Of a stretch of 64,000 nt of DNA, positions 1 to 9,102 are shown one piece after another. The DNA lies in NCBI RefSeq assembly GCF_000759975.1, contig NZ_JNAM01000014.1, positions 34,045 through 98,044 of the forward strand, in the 5' to 3' direction. A model generated the notes under the pieces. It was not told the origin of the DNA, made no database searches, and worked only from the letters and a program-made list of their open reading frames with translations. A program made the position numbers and the translations under genes. This DNA comes from Prochlorococcus marinus str. MIT 9302. Lineage in GTDB: Bacteria > Cyanobacteriota > Cyanobacteriia > PCC-6307 > Cyanobiaceae. The stretch's first letter is position 1. Every line of letters starts with the position of its first letter.

Positions 1-739
1 GAATGATCGGATAATTGAATTTGATTCATTAATTGAAGGGGTTTTAATTAATAGATATAAAAGGTTTCTTGCTGATATTGAATTAGAAACTGGAGAGGTA
101 GTTACTGCTCATTGTGCTAATACAGGACCAATGAAAGGACTTTTGACCGAGGGAGCAAAAGTAAGAATAAGTGTTTCCCCTTCTCCTAAAAGAAAATTAC
201 CTTTTACTTGGGAACAGATATGTGTTGTAGATGCAAAAAATGAGGAGGTTTGGGTTGGAATTAATACTCTATTCGCAAATAAGTTGATCAAAAAGGTTAT
301 TGAGAAAAATTTGTTAAACGAAATAATTGGAGAAATAGAGACAATTAAATCTGAAGTACCTTATGGAAAAGATAAAAAAAGCAGAATTGACTTTTTTTTA
401 ACTCCAAAATCTTCAAATCCTGATAAACGTAACATTTACATAGAGGTTAAAAATACGACCTGGATGAAAGGAAATGTAGCTCTATTCCCAGATACAGTAA
501 CGAAAAGAGGCCAAAAACACCTTATAGAATTAAAGGAATTAATTCCTGAAAGTAAAAGCATTTTAGTACTTTGTATTACGAGAAAAGACGCTTGTTTCTT
601 TTCACCTGGAGATGATGCAGATCCCTTATATGGCAATCTTTTTAGAGAATCTTTTAGTGCAGGAATGATACCAATCCCATGCTCGTTTGAATTTCACAAA
701 GACCACGTAACATGGAATGGAATTAAACCTTTAAAATAA
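1..739 (+). CDS. sfsA: SfsA family DNA-binding / sugar fermentation stimulation protein (5' edge cut by window)
   Basis: Reading frame 2 is open from base 2 to the stop at 739 (245 residues). Base 1 is a g that would complete an ATG just outside the window, so only the first two bases seem to be missing. The N-terminal part carries the family-typical segment [20 protein letters not shown] followed by [11 protein letters not shown]. The C-terminal half holds the nuclease-fold-like stretch RIDFFLT...YIEVKNTT. Length fits the family (about 235-245 residues). SfsA was named for a sugar-fermentation phenotype in E. coli and its molecular role is not firmly settled. An internal ATG at 131 would cut off conserved residues and is not the start. 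A 179-bp gap and the amt promoter follow. Confidence 0.9.
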   Translation, partial: NDRIIEFDSLIEGVLINRYKRFLADIELETGEVVTAHCANTGPMKGLLTEGAKVRISVSPSPKRKLPFTWEQICVVDAKNEEVWVGINTLFANKLIKKVIEKNLLNEIIGEIETIKSEVPYGKDKKSRIDFFLTPKSSNPDKRNIYIEVKNTTWMKGNVALFPDTVTKRGQKHLIELKELIPESKSILVLCITRKDACFFSPGDDADPLYGNLFRESFSAGMIPIPCSFEFHKDHVTWNGIKPLK

Positions 740-821
740 ATTAAAAAATTGATACTTTGATATTTATAAAAAAAATTTTTTAATTTAACAAATATAATTT
801 TAGGATGCAACTATAAAATTG

Positions 822-835
822 GTAGCAACGACTAC
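822..835 (+). promoter_or_regulatory. NtcA binding site upstream of amt
   Basis: The bases GTA-gcaacgac-TAC match the NtcA consensus GTA-N8-TAC perfectly, 83 bases before the amt start. NtcA is the cyanobacterial CRP-family activator that responds to 2-oxoglutarate and drives ammonium transporter genes under nitrogen limitation. A candidate -10 element (TTGAAT or GAATAT, 864-871) lies downstream at a spacing slightly longer than ideal, so the exact transcription start is uncertain. Confidence 0.8.
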
Positions 836-877
836 TAGACACTAATAAGTTTTTTGAGCAAAATTGAATATGAAAGG

Positions 878-899
878 AAACAGCAAAAACTGTTTTTTT
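878..899 (+). promoter_or_regulatory. Hairpin with T-run in the amt leader
   Basis: AAACAG (878-883) pairs with CTGTTT (890-895) around a 6-base loop, and a run of seven T extends to 899, only 19 bases before the amt ATG. It looks like a weak intrinsic terminator or attenuator sitting between promoter and gene. No conserved glutamine-riboswitch core was recognised around it. Function is inferred only. Confidence 0.4.
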
Positions 900-918
900 G
901 CAGATCTAATTTTTTTTT

Positions 919-2379
919 ATGACCACTGCTTTGCAAACGCCTCAAAGGCGCTCTAGGTCCAGATTACAAGATGCAAGTCTTGTTAATGGACCTATGCTCC
1001 TTTTGAGGAGCATTCGAGGATTTAGTTCAAACCGCTCCATGTTGTGGCTTGCAACTGTTCCTTTAGCTTTGTTTGGTTTAGGTATTTTTAATCTTTCAGC
1101 TCACGCAGCTGATTTACCTGAGTTGAATGCAGCTTTTCTTGCTAACAATTTATGGCTTTTGATCGCTACTATCCTAGTGATCTTTATGAACGCTGGTTTC
1201 GCTATGGTTGAGGCAGGTATGTGCCGTTCTAAGAACGCAGTAAACATCCTTGCTAAAAACCTATTCGTATTTGCTTTAGCTGTAACCGCATATTGGGTTA
1301 TCGGTTATAAGCTTATGTATGGAGATAGCGTAGCTGGCGGATGGCTATATTTTGGAGGCCTATTTTTTGATCCGACTGTAACTGCGGATATGGTTACTGA
1401 TGGGGCATTAGTTCCAACTGTAGACTTCTTATTCCAGTCTGCTTTCGCAGGAACTGCAGCAACAATTGTTTCAGGACTTGTTGCTGAAAGAGTTAAATTT
1501 GGTGAATTTGTTGTTTTTGCAATTGTTTTAACAGCATTCATTTATCCTATTGCTGGAAGTTGGCAATGGAATGGTGGTTGGCTCTCAGAACTTGGATTTA
1601 TTGATTTTGCTGGTTCTTCAATTGTTCACTCAGTTGGAGCTTGGGCAGGTTTAGTAGGAGCTATGCTTCTTGGGCCAAGAATCGGTAAATACTCTGACGG
1701 AAAACCACAAGCCATGCCTGGCCATAATATGGCTATTGCTACATTAGGAGCTTTAGTTCTATGGATAGGTTGGTATGGATTTAATCCTGGTTCTCAACTT
1801 GCTATGGATGAATGGGTTCCCTATGTTGCAGTAACAACTACTCTTGCAGCTGCAGCTGGTGCTATTGGAGCAACTATTGTTTCCACTTTAACTTCAGGAA
1901 AGCCTGATCTTACAATGATCATTAATGGTATTCTTGCTGGTTTGGTAAGTATTACTGCAGGTTGTGGTGACATGACTCTTGTAGGCGCTTGGTTTGCTGG
2001 ACTTGTTGGCGGTATTATCGTTGTATTCTCTGTTGCAGCTCTTGATGCCGCTGAGATCGATGATCCTGTAGGCGCATTCTCTGTTCACGGAGTTTGTGGT
2101 GTATGGGGTACCGTTGTTATTGGTTTATGGGGAACAAGTGTTCAAGGCGATGGAGCAGGTATTGGTTTGTTTAATGGTGGTGGTATTGAGCCACTTCTTA
2201 TTCAAGCACTTGGTGCAGCAGCCTACGCTATCTGGACTCTTGTTACTTGTTGGATCGCTTGGTCTGTTATCGGAGGATTATTCGGAGGAATTCGTGTATC
2301 TGAAGAGGAAGAGACTCAAGGTCTAGATATAGGAGAGCATGGAATGGAAGCATATCCAGACTTTGCATCTGCTAAATAA
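919..2379 (+). CDS. amt1: Ammonium transporter (Amt family)
   Basis: Inner-membrane channel for ammonium uptake, 486 residues. The N-terminus has an arginine-rich stretch, then a hydrophobic segment (about 41-60) ending in AHA-A, which looks like a signal peptide. The mature part starts with the Amt hallmark LWLLIATILVIFMNAGFAMV and continues with about 11 membrane segments. The twin pore histidines are visible at about H237 (VHSVGAW) and H390 (VHGVCGVWG). The ATG at 919 has no clear Shine-Dalgarno sequence. A perfect NtcA site lies upstream, so nitrogen-stress induction is expected. A strong intrinsic terminator follows the stop, making this a single-gene unit. The symbol follows Prochlorococcus usage. 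Confidence 0.96.
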   Translation: MTTALQTPQRRSRSRLQDASLVNGPMLLLRSIRGFSSNRSMLWLATVPLALFGLGIFNLSAHAADLPELNAAFLANNLWLLIATILVIFMNAGFAMVEAGMCRSKNAVNILAKNLFVFALAVTAYWVIGYKLMYGDSVAGGWLYFGGLFFDPTVTADMVTDGALVPTVDFLFQSAFAGTAATIVSGLVAERVKFGEFVVFAIVLTAFIYPIAGSWQWNGGWLSELGFIDFAGSSIVHSVGAWAGLVGAMLLGPRIGKYSDGKPQAMPGHNMAIATLGALVLWIGWYGFNPGSQLAMDEWVPYVAVTTTLAAAAGAIGATIVSTLTSGKPDLTMIINGILAGLVSITAGCGDMTLVGAWFAGLVGGIIVVFSVAALDAAEIDDPVGAFSVHGVCGVWGTVVIGLWGTSVQGDGAGIGLFNGGGIEPLLIQALGAAAYAIWTLVTCWIAWSVIGGLFGGIRVSEEEETQGLDIGEHGMEAYPDFASAK

Positions 2380-2400
2380 TCTAACTTAAACTGATTTTTA

Positions 2401-2433
2401 GAAACCTGACTTATGTCAGGTTTCTTTTTTTTT
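2401..2433 (+). terminator. Intrinsic terminator after amt
   Basis: A perfect 10-bp stem, GAAACCTGAC (2401-2410) with GTCAGGTTTC (2415-2424), closes a 4-base loop and is followed by nine T (2425-2433). It is 21 bases after the amt stop and separates amt from ispH. Confidence 0.92.
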
Positions 2434-2468
2434 ACTAAAAATTATTTAAAATGTTGTAATATCTTAAA

Positions 2469-3665
2469 ATGGATACTCAAGCCTTTAGAAGATCCCTTCA
2501 TCATTCTGCCAGATATAATCGAAGGGGTTTCGATTCTCCAACAAAAAGAGCTCAAGCTTTAGAAGAAGCTTATCAAAGTGATTTGATAAGTTCTATAAGA
2601 GATAATGATTTTACCTACACTAAAGGTAGACTAAAAATTAAATTGGCCAAAGCCTTTGGTTTTTGTTGGGGAGTTGAAAGAGCTGTAGCAATGGCTTATG
2701 AAACTAGAAGACATTACCCTAATGAGAATATTTGGATTACAAACGAAATAATTCATAACCCTTCAGTTAATGATCATTTGAGAAAAATGAATGTAAAGTT
2801 CATTTCAGCTAAAAATGGAATTAAGGATTTCTCATTAGTTTCTAAAGGGGATGTAGTTATATTGCCTGCTTTTGGTGCTACTGTTCAAGAAATGAAACTC
2901 CTTCATGAGAAAGGATGCCATATTATAGATACAACTTGTCCTTGGGTTTCTAAAGTTTGGCATACTGTTGAGAAACATAAAAAACATGTTTTCACATCCA
3001 TAATTCATGGAAAATTTAAGCATGAAGAGACGCTTGCTACAAGCTCATTTGCAGGTAAGTATTTAGTTGTACTTGATTTAGAAGAAGCAAATTATGTATC
3101 TGAATATATCATGGGCGGAGGAAACAGAAATGAGTTTATTAACAAATTTGCTAAAGCTTGTTCTGATGGATTTGACCCCGATAAAGATTTAGATAGAGTG
3201 GGAGTTGCTAACCAGACAACTATGCTTAAAAGCGAGACCGAAGAAATTGGAAAGATTTTTGAAAGAACGATGTTAAAAAAATTCGGACCAGAAAAACTAA
3301 ATAGTCACTTTTTAGCGTTTAATACAATTTGTGATGCGACTGAAGAAAGACAAGAGGCTATGTTTTCTTTGGTTGATGAAGACCTTGATATTCTTGTCGT
3401 TATAGGAGGCTTCAATTCTTCAAATACTACTCATTTACAAGAAATAGCAATTACTAAGAATATTTCTTCTTTTCACATAGATACGCCAGAAAGGATATCT
3501 GTTGAAGAAAACTCAATATTACATAAACCACTAGGATCAGATTTGGAACTGGAAAATAATTTTTTACCTAGTGGAAATATTAATGTTGGAATCACATCAG
3601 GTGCATCTACACCTGATAAGGTTGTCGCGGATGTTATAGAAAAGTTGATTAATATTGCTTCCTGA
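2469..3665 (+). CDS. ispH: 4-hydroxy-3-methylbut-2-enyl diphosphate reductase (IspH/LytB)
   Basis: Last enzyme of the MEP isoprenoid pathway, producing IPP and DMAPP with a [4Fe-4S] cluster. The three cluster cysteines are visible at C66 ([11 protein letters not shown]), C157 ([12 protein letters not shown]) and C288 ([11 protein letters not shown]). The protein has 398 residues, longer than E. coli IspH (about 316), with the N-terminal extension and internal insertions normal for the cyanobacterial and plastid form. The starting segment [20 protein letters not shown] is typical of that form and supports the ATG at 2469. In this organism the product feeds carotenoid, phytol and quinone synthesis. 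Confidence 0.96.
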   Translation: MDTQAFRRSLHHSARYNRRGFDSPTKRAQALEEAYQSDLISSIRDNDFTYTKGRLKIKLAKAFGFCWGVERAVAMAYETRRHYPNENIWITNEIIHNPSVNDHLRKMNVKFISAKNGIKDFSLVSKGDVVILPAFGATVQEMKLLHEKGCHIIDTTCPWVSKVWHTVEKHKKHVFTSIIHGKFKHEETLATSSFAGKYLVVLDLEEANYVSEYIMGGGNRNEFINKFAKACSDGFDPDKDLDRVGVANQTTMLKSETEEIGKIFERTMLKKFGPEKLNSHFLAFNTICDATEERQEAMFSLVDEDLDILVVIGGFNSSNTTHLQEIAITKNISSFHIDTPERISVEENSILHKPLGSDLELENNFLPSGNINVGITSGASTPDKVVADVIEKLINIAS

Positions 3666-3769
3666 ATTTGCAATGTTATCTATAAATTTGCTTAGTTTTT
3701 TTAATTTATTAATCATATTTTTCCAAAAGATCTACTTTATTAACTAGAATAATTAAAAAATTTTGAAGT

Positions 3770-4330
3770 ATGGAAGACAAAACACAAACTAATCAGGTTC
3801 AAACAGCCAGCATGAAAAGAACTAAAGCTCCCCAAAAGGTTGAAGTTGTAGTTGCTAATTCATCGTCCGGGTCAGAAGTAAATATCCTTGGAGAACTATC
3901 AATTTTTATTTTACGGATCGGTTTCTGTGCTTTGATGATTCATCACGGCCTAGAGAAACTTCAAGATCCGCAGGGTTTTGCAGAGTTTGTAGTTGGTAAG
4001 TATTTCCCATTTTTGCCAGGCGATCCTGTTATTTGGACTTTTGGAGCAGCTATTACTCAATTAGTTTGCCCTGTAGGATTGGCTTTAGGAATTTTTGCAA
4101 GGCTTTCTTCTTTTGGACTATTCTCCACAATGGCATTTGCGGTTTATTTTCATTTCCTCGATACCGGACTTGAAGGCTTTCCTCTTGCAGTAGTGGAAGC
4201 TCACAACTATGCATTTGAATTGTCCTTTATATATGGTGCTATTTCTCTATATTTTCTATGCGCAGGTCCTGGAAGGCTTTCTTTATTTAGGAAGACTAAC
4301 AAGATTACATATTATCCAAAATCATCATAA
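3770..4330 (+). CDS. DoxX family membrane protein
   Basis: A 186-residue protein with a soluble, lysine- and threonine-rich N-terminus (about 45 residues) and a four-helix DoxX-type membrane domain. The hallmark is ILRIGFCALMIHHGLEKLQD, followed by GAAITQLVCPVGLALGIFARL. DoxX proteins are small membrane proteins of poorly defined redox role. Here it stands alone between ispH and the convergent purH, with one base separating the two stop codons. Family assignment is firm and function unknown. Confidence 0.85.
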   Translation: MEDKTQTNQVQTASMKRTKAPQKVEVVVANSSSGSEVNILGELSIFILRIGFCALMIHHGLEKLQDPQGFAEFVVGKYFPFLPGDPVIWTFGAAITQLVCPVGLALGIFARLSSFGLFSTMAFAVYFHFLDTGLEGFPLAVVEAHNYAFELSFIYGAISLYFLCAGPGRLSLFRKTNKITYYPKSS

Positions 4331-4331
4331 A

Positions 4332-5885
4332 TCAATGCAAAAAATGCCTTTTTTGTGTAAATAACATTGATATTCCTTTTGAATTACACATATCAATACT
4401 TTCTTGGTCTCTTAAACTTCCTCCTGGCTGGATAATAGCTTTTATTCCATAATCATTTGCAATTTCTACTGTGTCTGCAAATGGGAAAAAGCCATCGCTG
4501 GCCAAAACAGCTTCAGAAGCTAATGCTTTAGCTGCTTTTAATGCAATTTTTGCAGATCCAACTCTATTCATTTGTCCAGCTCCAATTCCAATAGTTTTTT
4601 GGTCTTTTGCTATAACAATGGCATTTGATTTTACATGTTTACAAATTTTCCATGCAAAATTTAGATCTAAATTCATTTGACTAGTCGGACTCTTTTTCGT
4701 GACTGAAATCCAACTGTCAGTTTTATCTTTACTATCGTCAGTTTCTTGAACTAGTAATCCTCCCATTATTGATTTAGTAGAAGTTTGGTTCTTCTTTGGA
4801 AGTTTATCGTTTGATAATCTTAAAACTCTTAAATTCTTTTTGATTTTTAAAATTTCTAAAGCTTCTTCATCAAACGATGGAGCGACTACACACTCTAAGA
4901 AAATATCTTTGAGGTTAATTGCGGTTTCACTATCAACATTTGAATTAAAAGCAACTATTCCTCCAAATGCACTAACTGGGTCGCATTCTAGAGCATTTAA
5001 AAATGCTTGAGACGAGGAATTACTTATAGAGGCACCGCAAGGATTATTGTGTTTTAAAATTACAGAGGCGTATTTGTTTTTGGTAAGAATATCTTTTTCT
5101 TCGTAGCCAAATTCCAAAACTGTTGAGAGTGCAGATTCAAGATCTAATAAATTGTTATAACTTAAATCCTTACCTTGTAGTTGATCTGCTGAGTTCCATC
5201 CAATATTACTTAAACCATACCAAAAAGCTTTTTGATGAGGATTTTCCCCGTATCTTAAGGTTTTGATTAGTGGATAAGATTCAAGATATTGCGAAGACTG
5301 TAAATCTCTTTCTTTACTGATCCAATTAGATATTGCAGTGTCATAGTCAGCTGTATGTTGAAAAGCTTCAAAGGCTAATTTTGCTTTATATGATTGATTT
5401 AATCTCCCTTTATTTCTTTCTTCGAGAAATTCTTGATATTGACTAGGATCTACTAAAACTGAAACGTCTTTATGATTTTTAGCTGCAGAACGAATCATTG
5501 ATGGCCCTCCGATATCAATATTTTCAATAGCATTATCCCACTTAGATCCTTGTTCAACAGTTTTTTTGAAAGGATATAAATTAACAACTACCAAGTCAAT
5601 TAATTCAAGATCGTTAGCTTCTATATCTTTTTTATGTTCTTCATCATTTCTCTTAGCTAATATTCCTCCGTGTATTTTTGGATGTAAAGTTTTAACTCTT
5701 CCTCCAAGGATCTCTGGAGAATTAGTAAAATCTGTAACTTTAATAACTGGAATTTTTGCCTCCTCTAGATGTTTGGCAGTTCCTCCACTTGATAGAATTT
5801 TATAATTAAACTGTTCAACCAATTCTTTGCAAAATGGGATTATATTTTTTTTATCAGAGACACTTACTAAGGCTAATGGTGACAT
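4332..5885 (-). CDS. purH: Bifunctional AICAR formyltransferase / IMP cyclohydrolase
   Basis: Carries out the last two steps of de novo IMP synthesis. The N-terminal MGS-like cyclohydrolase domain (about 1-150) has ALVSVSDKKNIIPFCKEL, LSSGGTAKHL and GGRVKTLHPKIHGGIL. The C-terminal formyltransferase domain has RYGENPHQKAFWY, the catalytic Lys-His pair in SVILKHNNPCGAS, and ends with IIQPGGSLRDQESIDMC. The 517-residue length matches the family. The start ATG at 5885 faces the esterase gene start 33 bases away, so the two share a short divergent promoter region. Confidence 0.97.
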   Translation of the reverse strand: MSPLALVSVSDKKNIIPFCKELVEQFNYKILSSGGTAKHLEEAKIPVIKVTDFTNSPEILGGRVKTLHPKIHGGILAKRNDEEHKKDIEANDLELIDLVVVNLYPFKKTVEQGSKWDNAIENIDIGGPSMIRSAAKNHKDVSVLVDPSQYQEFLEERNKGRLNQSYKAKLAFEAFQHTADYDTAISNWISKERDLQSSQYLESYPLIKTLRYGENPHQKAFWYGLSNIGWNSADQLQGKDLSYNNLLDLESALSTVLEFGYEEKDILTKNKYASVILKHNNPCGASISNSSSQAFLNALECDPVSAFGGIVAFNSNVDSETAINLKDIFLECVVAPSFDEEALEILKIKKNLRVLRLSNDKLPKKNQTSTKSIMGGLLVQETDDSKDKTDSWISVTKKSPTSQMNLDLNFAWKICKHVKSNAIVIAKDQKTIGIGAGQMNRVGSAKIALKAAKALASEAVLASDGFFPFADTVEIANDYGIKAIIQPGGSLRDQESIDMCNSKGISMLFTQKRHFLH

Positions 5886-5918
5886 TATGGGAAAGTTTAC
5901 TTACTTAAGAATATACAC

Positions 5919-6536
5919 ATGAAATACGATATCAATCATGAATTTGTCTCGATTAGCTCTCAAACTGCAACTCATAGAATTATTTTGATACATGGTTGGG
6001 GAGCAGATGCAGATGATCTTTTAACTCTTGGAAAGGAGATTATAGATAAAATAAATTTTGATTTCGAGGTAATTTCATTGAGAGCTCCTGGATTACACCC
6101 AAGTGGTCAGGGAAGACAGTGGTATGGATTATATCCACATGATTGGAATGGAGCTCAGATTGAGGTAAATAAACTTTTAGTTACATTAAAAAAATTTGAT
6201 ACTGATCAGATTTCACTTAAAAAAACAATTTTGTTGGGTTTCTCTCAGGGAGCAGCAATGGCAATAGATGCAGGATTTAAATTAAATTTTGGATTAATTG
6301 TCGCTTGTAGTGGTTATCCTCACCCAAAATGGGCCCCAGGAGAAAATCCCCCACCATTGATTATTAGTCATGGTTTATTTGATGACGTTGTGCCTATAGA
6401 TGCTTCTAGGATTATTTTTGAAAAGGTAAAAACTAAGTCTTCTGAATTTTGCGAATTTTTAGAATTCGATGGATTCCATCAAATTGATTTAAATTTAATT
6501 AATTTGATAAGTTCAAATATAAGTAAAATTTTTTAA
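5919..6536 (+). CDS. Alpha/beta hydrolase, phospholipase/carboxylesterase type
   Basis: A 205-residue serine esterase of the YpfH/carboxylesterase-2 group. The oxyanion region is ILIHGWGADADDLL, the nucleophile elbow is GFSQGAAMA with Ser109, the acidic residue is probably in HGLFDDVVPI, and the histidine in FDGFHQI. No signal peptide, so it is cytoplasmic. The substrate cannot be told from sequence. Its stop overlaps the 3' end of the convergent DUF3155 gene by 4 bases. Confidence 0.85.
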   Translation: MKYDINHEFVSISSQTATHRIILIHGWGADADDLLTLGKEIIDKINFDFEVISLRAPGLHPSGQGRQWYGLYPHDWNGAQIEVNKLLVTLKKFDTDQISLKKTILLGFSQGAAMAIDAGFKLNFGLIVACSGYPHPKWAPGENPPPLIISHGLFDDVVPIDASRIIFEKVKTKSSEFCEFLEFDGFHQIDLNLINLISSNISKIF

Positions 6537-6901
6537 ACGAAAGCATATTCGTATTCTTCAATCTCTTCCCAATCATCTGCAGTAAGTTCTAGACCTTCAA
6601 ATATTTTTTCTTCACCTATTCCTTCAACTACGAATTTTAATGATGGAAACAAAAAATGATTTTCTTCAGCATACTGAGCGCTAAATAAACCTTTTTCACC
6701 CCAAAAAAACCTATCAGTGGTATGTTCATTTCTGCGAACGTTGAAAACTGAAGGAGCAGATAGACCATTTTCAGCTATGAATCTTCTTGCTGCCGTAACT
6801 GGTTTATGTTTACCAGTTTCGATATGATAAATAGGTACATGTGCCATTACTCTTTGGCCAGCTAATCTTCTTCTGCTGATTCTTTTTCTTTTTTTTGACA
6901 T
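6533..6901 (-). CDS. DUF3155 domain protein, conserved in cyanobacteria
   Basis: A 122-residue protein starting with a very basic stretch (MSKKRKRISRRRLAGQRVMA) followed by HVPIYHIETGKHKPVTAARR, which I recognise as the cyanobacterial DUF3155 family. The C-terminal third is acidic (DDWEEIEEYEYAFV). No membrane segment. The basic head suggests nucleic-acid or ribosome contact, but that is inference only. Upstream is a 246-bp spacer with several hairpins. Confidence 0.8.
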   Translation of the reverse strand: MSKKRKRISRRRLAGQRVMAHVPIYHIETGKHKPVTAARRFIAENGLSAPSVFNVRRNEHTTDRFFWGEKGLFSAQYAEENHFLFPSLKFVVEGIGEEKIFEGLELTADDWEEIEEYEYAFV

Positions 6902-7147
6902 TGATCGGGACTCCTGAAATTATTAAAGAGATTAGTCTTGTTTATTTTTACTAATCTTATATCTGTGATTTTTGATTCACTTCAAATTACATAGAGGACC
7001 CATCAACCCCTGATGTAGCTTAAAATATGATTAAATGTTCATATTTAAGGCTGGCTTAAGTCAGACCTCTTTATATATCTTAATACTTTTTTCATATTTT
7101 TCAAGCCCTTTTGAAATTTTTTCTAAAAATTACTCAAAATTTCATTT
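6902..7147. other. Divergent intergenic region with three hairpins
   Basis: The region between the divergent DUF3155 and sensor kinase genes contains three successive inverted repeats. They are CATCA-ACCCC-TGATG (7001-7015), AAATATGA / TCATATTT (7023-7046) and AGG-CTGGC / GTCAG-A-CCT with a UUAA loop (7048-7068). Such clustering is unusual in spacers here and may mark a small RNA or a structured leader of the kinase mRNA. No clear poly-T tail follows, and no known RNA family was recognised. Confidence 0.35.
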
Positions 7148-8287
7148 ATGATGAACCTCTCTAAAAAATTTGAAGAACTAGTCATAAAACAGCTAGAGAG
7201 TTTTGATTGCTCAATGGGAGTGACTCATTTAGTTATGTATCTTGCTTCAGCTAAGCATGGAACTAAAGCATCATTTGAAATGATTGGTCAATGGCCAAAA
7301 AAGGATAGGCTTCTAATATCAATGGAAGATGATCCTTCACTAAAATTTTCTTCTCCAAATAGAAGATGGTATCCGCTTCAAGAAAACGATATTCTGCTTG
7401 GTGTCCTTAGGGTAGAAACTGATTTGACAGGGGGGGATTGGCCAGTCTCTCTTGATACTAGATTAAAAGCGCTTTCAATATCTTTAGCTAAATGCGTTTC
7501 TATCGAATTAGAACGTCAAAATAAAAATGAAGAAATAAATTATTTAAAAAATCAGGTCAATGTGATAATCCATCAATTGAGGAATCCATTGGCTGCTCTT
7601 AGGACATATGCAAAATTACTAATAAAAAGACTTGGTTCAGATGATGACTCTATTCAATTAGTCGAACGTATGATAATAGAGCAACAACAAATTAATCAAT
7701 ACGTTGACTCTTTTGCTCAATTAAATTCACCTATCCAATTTCCTCTAGAAATTGGAGAAGAAAGATTATTATTACCACCAAATTTAGATAATAAAAAGGA
7801 AATAACTGTTCAGAGTTTATTGAGGCCAATTTTAGAAAGGGGGAAAGCTAATGCGAAATTAGAGAATAGAGATTGGGCTGAACCTTCTTTTTGGCCGGAT
7901 TGGACTTTATCGCCATTAAAGGCAAAATATGCTGTAATAGCTGAAATTGCGGCAAATTTATTAGAAAATGCGTTTAAATACGCCCATAAAGATGCTGAGA
8001 TTGGACTCACAATTACGAGTAAAGGTTTGGGCATCTTTGATAATGGCAAAAAAATAACTAAAAATGAAAATGAGAAAATTTTTCAAAAAGGCTTTAGAGG
8101 ATCTGCGGCTAAGAAAAAGGACGGCACTGGAGTAGGACTTTTTTTAGCAAGACAATTAGCACAGCAAATTGGGGGAGACTTGAAGTTGATTGAAAATTCC
8201 TCAATTAATCATGATGAGGAATTAAAAAATCTTAAGAAGAGAAATATTTTCTATTTAGAACTTCCTATAAAAGAATTGCATTCATAA
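7148..8287 (+). CDS. Soluble sensor histidine kinase, Hik2/CSK-like
   Basis: A 379-residue kinase without membrane segments. Residues about 1-125 form a GAF-like sensor region. The dimerisation and phosphoacceptor box is VIIHQLRNPLAALRTYAKLL with H142, followed by the ATP-binding domain: N box AANLLENAFKYA, G1 GIFDNG, G2 GTGVGLFLARQLAQ. The phrase HQLRNPL-ALRT-KLL is the one I associate with cyanobacterial Hik2, the relative of chloroplast sensor kinase, which senses plastoquinone redox state or salt and phosphorylates Rre1. The assignment to Hik2 is inference. No response regulator gene is adjacent. The last 23 bases overlap the convergent cobS. Confidence 0.82.
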   Translation: MMNLSKKFEELVIKQLESFDCSMGVTHLVMYLASAKHGTKASFEMIGQWPKKDRLLISMEDDPSLKFSSPNRRWYPLQENDILLGVLRVETDLTGGDWPVSLDTRLKALSISLAKCVSIELERQNKNEEINYLKNQVNVIIHQLRNPLAALRTYAKLLIKRLGSDDDSIQLVERMIIEQQQINQYVDSFAQLNSPIQFPLEIGEERLLLPPNLDNKKEITVQSLLRPILERGKANAKLENRDWAEPSFWPDWTLSPLKAKYAVIAEIAANLLENAFKYAHKDAEIGLTITSKGLGIFDNGKKITKNENEKIFQKGFRGSAAKKKDGTGVGLFLARQLAQQIGGDLKLIENSSINHDEELKNLKKRNIFYLELPIKELHS

Positions 8288-9005
8288 ATAACATTACAGT
8301 TTCGACAAGTACAACACTCGCACCGCAAGCATCTCCATTGAATCCTCCAATTTTATTCCCTAGCATGTTTGGAATAGAATAACTTAAAAAAATGCCAATC
8401 AAAATAAGAAATAAAAATTTAATTAATATTGCTTGGGATGTAATTGAAACTAATTGACATGCTATGAAAATTGAAAGAAAAATGATGGAAATCAAAGATT
8501 CTCTTTTGAATCCATTCCAAAACTTTTTATGACTAATAGATTTTTTCTTATAACTCTTATATTTAAATTTTTCTATAAAAAATAAATTTGAAAATCTTCC
8601 CCAAAATAAGCATATTGGCAAAACAAAAATTATTTGGGTTTTAATTTTGAGTATGCAAGCAATCTGAATTAAAGTTATAAAAACTAAAGATTGAACCCCA
8701 AATGAACCAACTTTACTGTCTTTCATAGCTTTTAAACGTTTCTTTTTGCCAGCAAAAATACCATCGAAAGTATCCATTAAACCATCGATATGCAGACCAC
8801 CAGTAATTAAATATCCTGAAGCTAAACAAATTAATGTAGATGCATAAATGGACCAAGAGTTTGATCTTAAAAAAATAAAAATATAACTCTGTATTATTCC
8901 AATAAAAAATCCTAAAGGCGGCGCAAATTGTGCAATATTTTTAAATTCGGGATTAATTAAAGGTATCTTTGGAAATGTCGTGTAGAAAATCCAAGATCCA
9001 GCCAA
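8265..9005 (-). CDS. cobS: Adenosylcobinamide-GDP ribazoletransferase (cobalamin synthase)
   Basis: Membrane enzyme joining the nucleotide loop to cobinamide in the last stage of (pseudo)cobalamin synthesis. The hallmark segment is GGLHIDGLMDTFDG followed by MKDSKVGSFGV. Several hydrophobic helices fill the rest, and near the C-terminus is NKIGGFNGDACGA. The first usable codon is TTG at 9005. No in-frame ATG or GTG occurs between it and the upstream stop, so the start is TTG or a rarer codon a few residues earlier. Length is 246 residues, close to normal. Its 3' end overlaps the kinase gene by 23 bases. Confidence 0.92.
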   Translation of the reverse strand: MAGSWIFYTTFPKIPLINPEFKNIAQFAPPLGFFIGIIQSYIFIFLRSNSWSIYASTLICLASGYLITGGLHIDGLMDTFDGIFAGKKKRLKAMKDSKVGSFGVQSLVFITLIQIACILKIKTQIIFVLPICLFWGRFSNLFFIEKFKYKSYKKKSISHKKFWNGFKRESLISIIFLSIFIACQLVSITSQAILIKFLFLILIGIFLSYSIPNMLGNKIGGFNGDACGASVVLVETVMLFMNAILL

Positions 9006-9102
9006 ATTTTTTATTAAATATTTTTTGATAAGATTAAAATAAGATTCAATATTAAATAATAGGGTAGATTAATAGAAAAGGATTAAAATCTTATAATTTA
9101 TC

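Noticed and set aside
836..918. Possible glutamine riboswitch (glnA RNA) in the amt leader
   Set aside because: The conserved core of that motif was not found; only the simple T-tailed hairpin is present.
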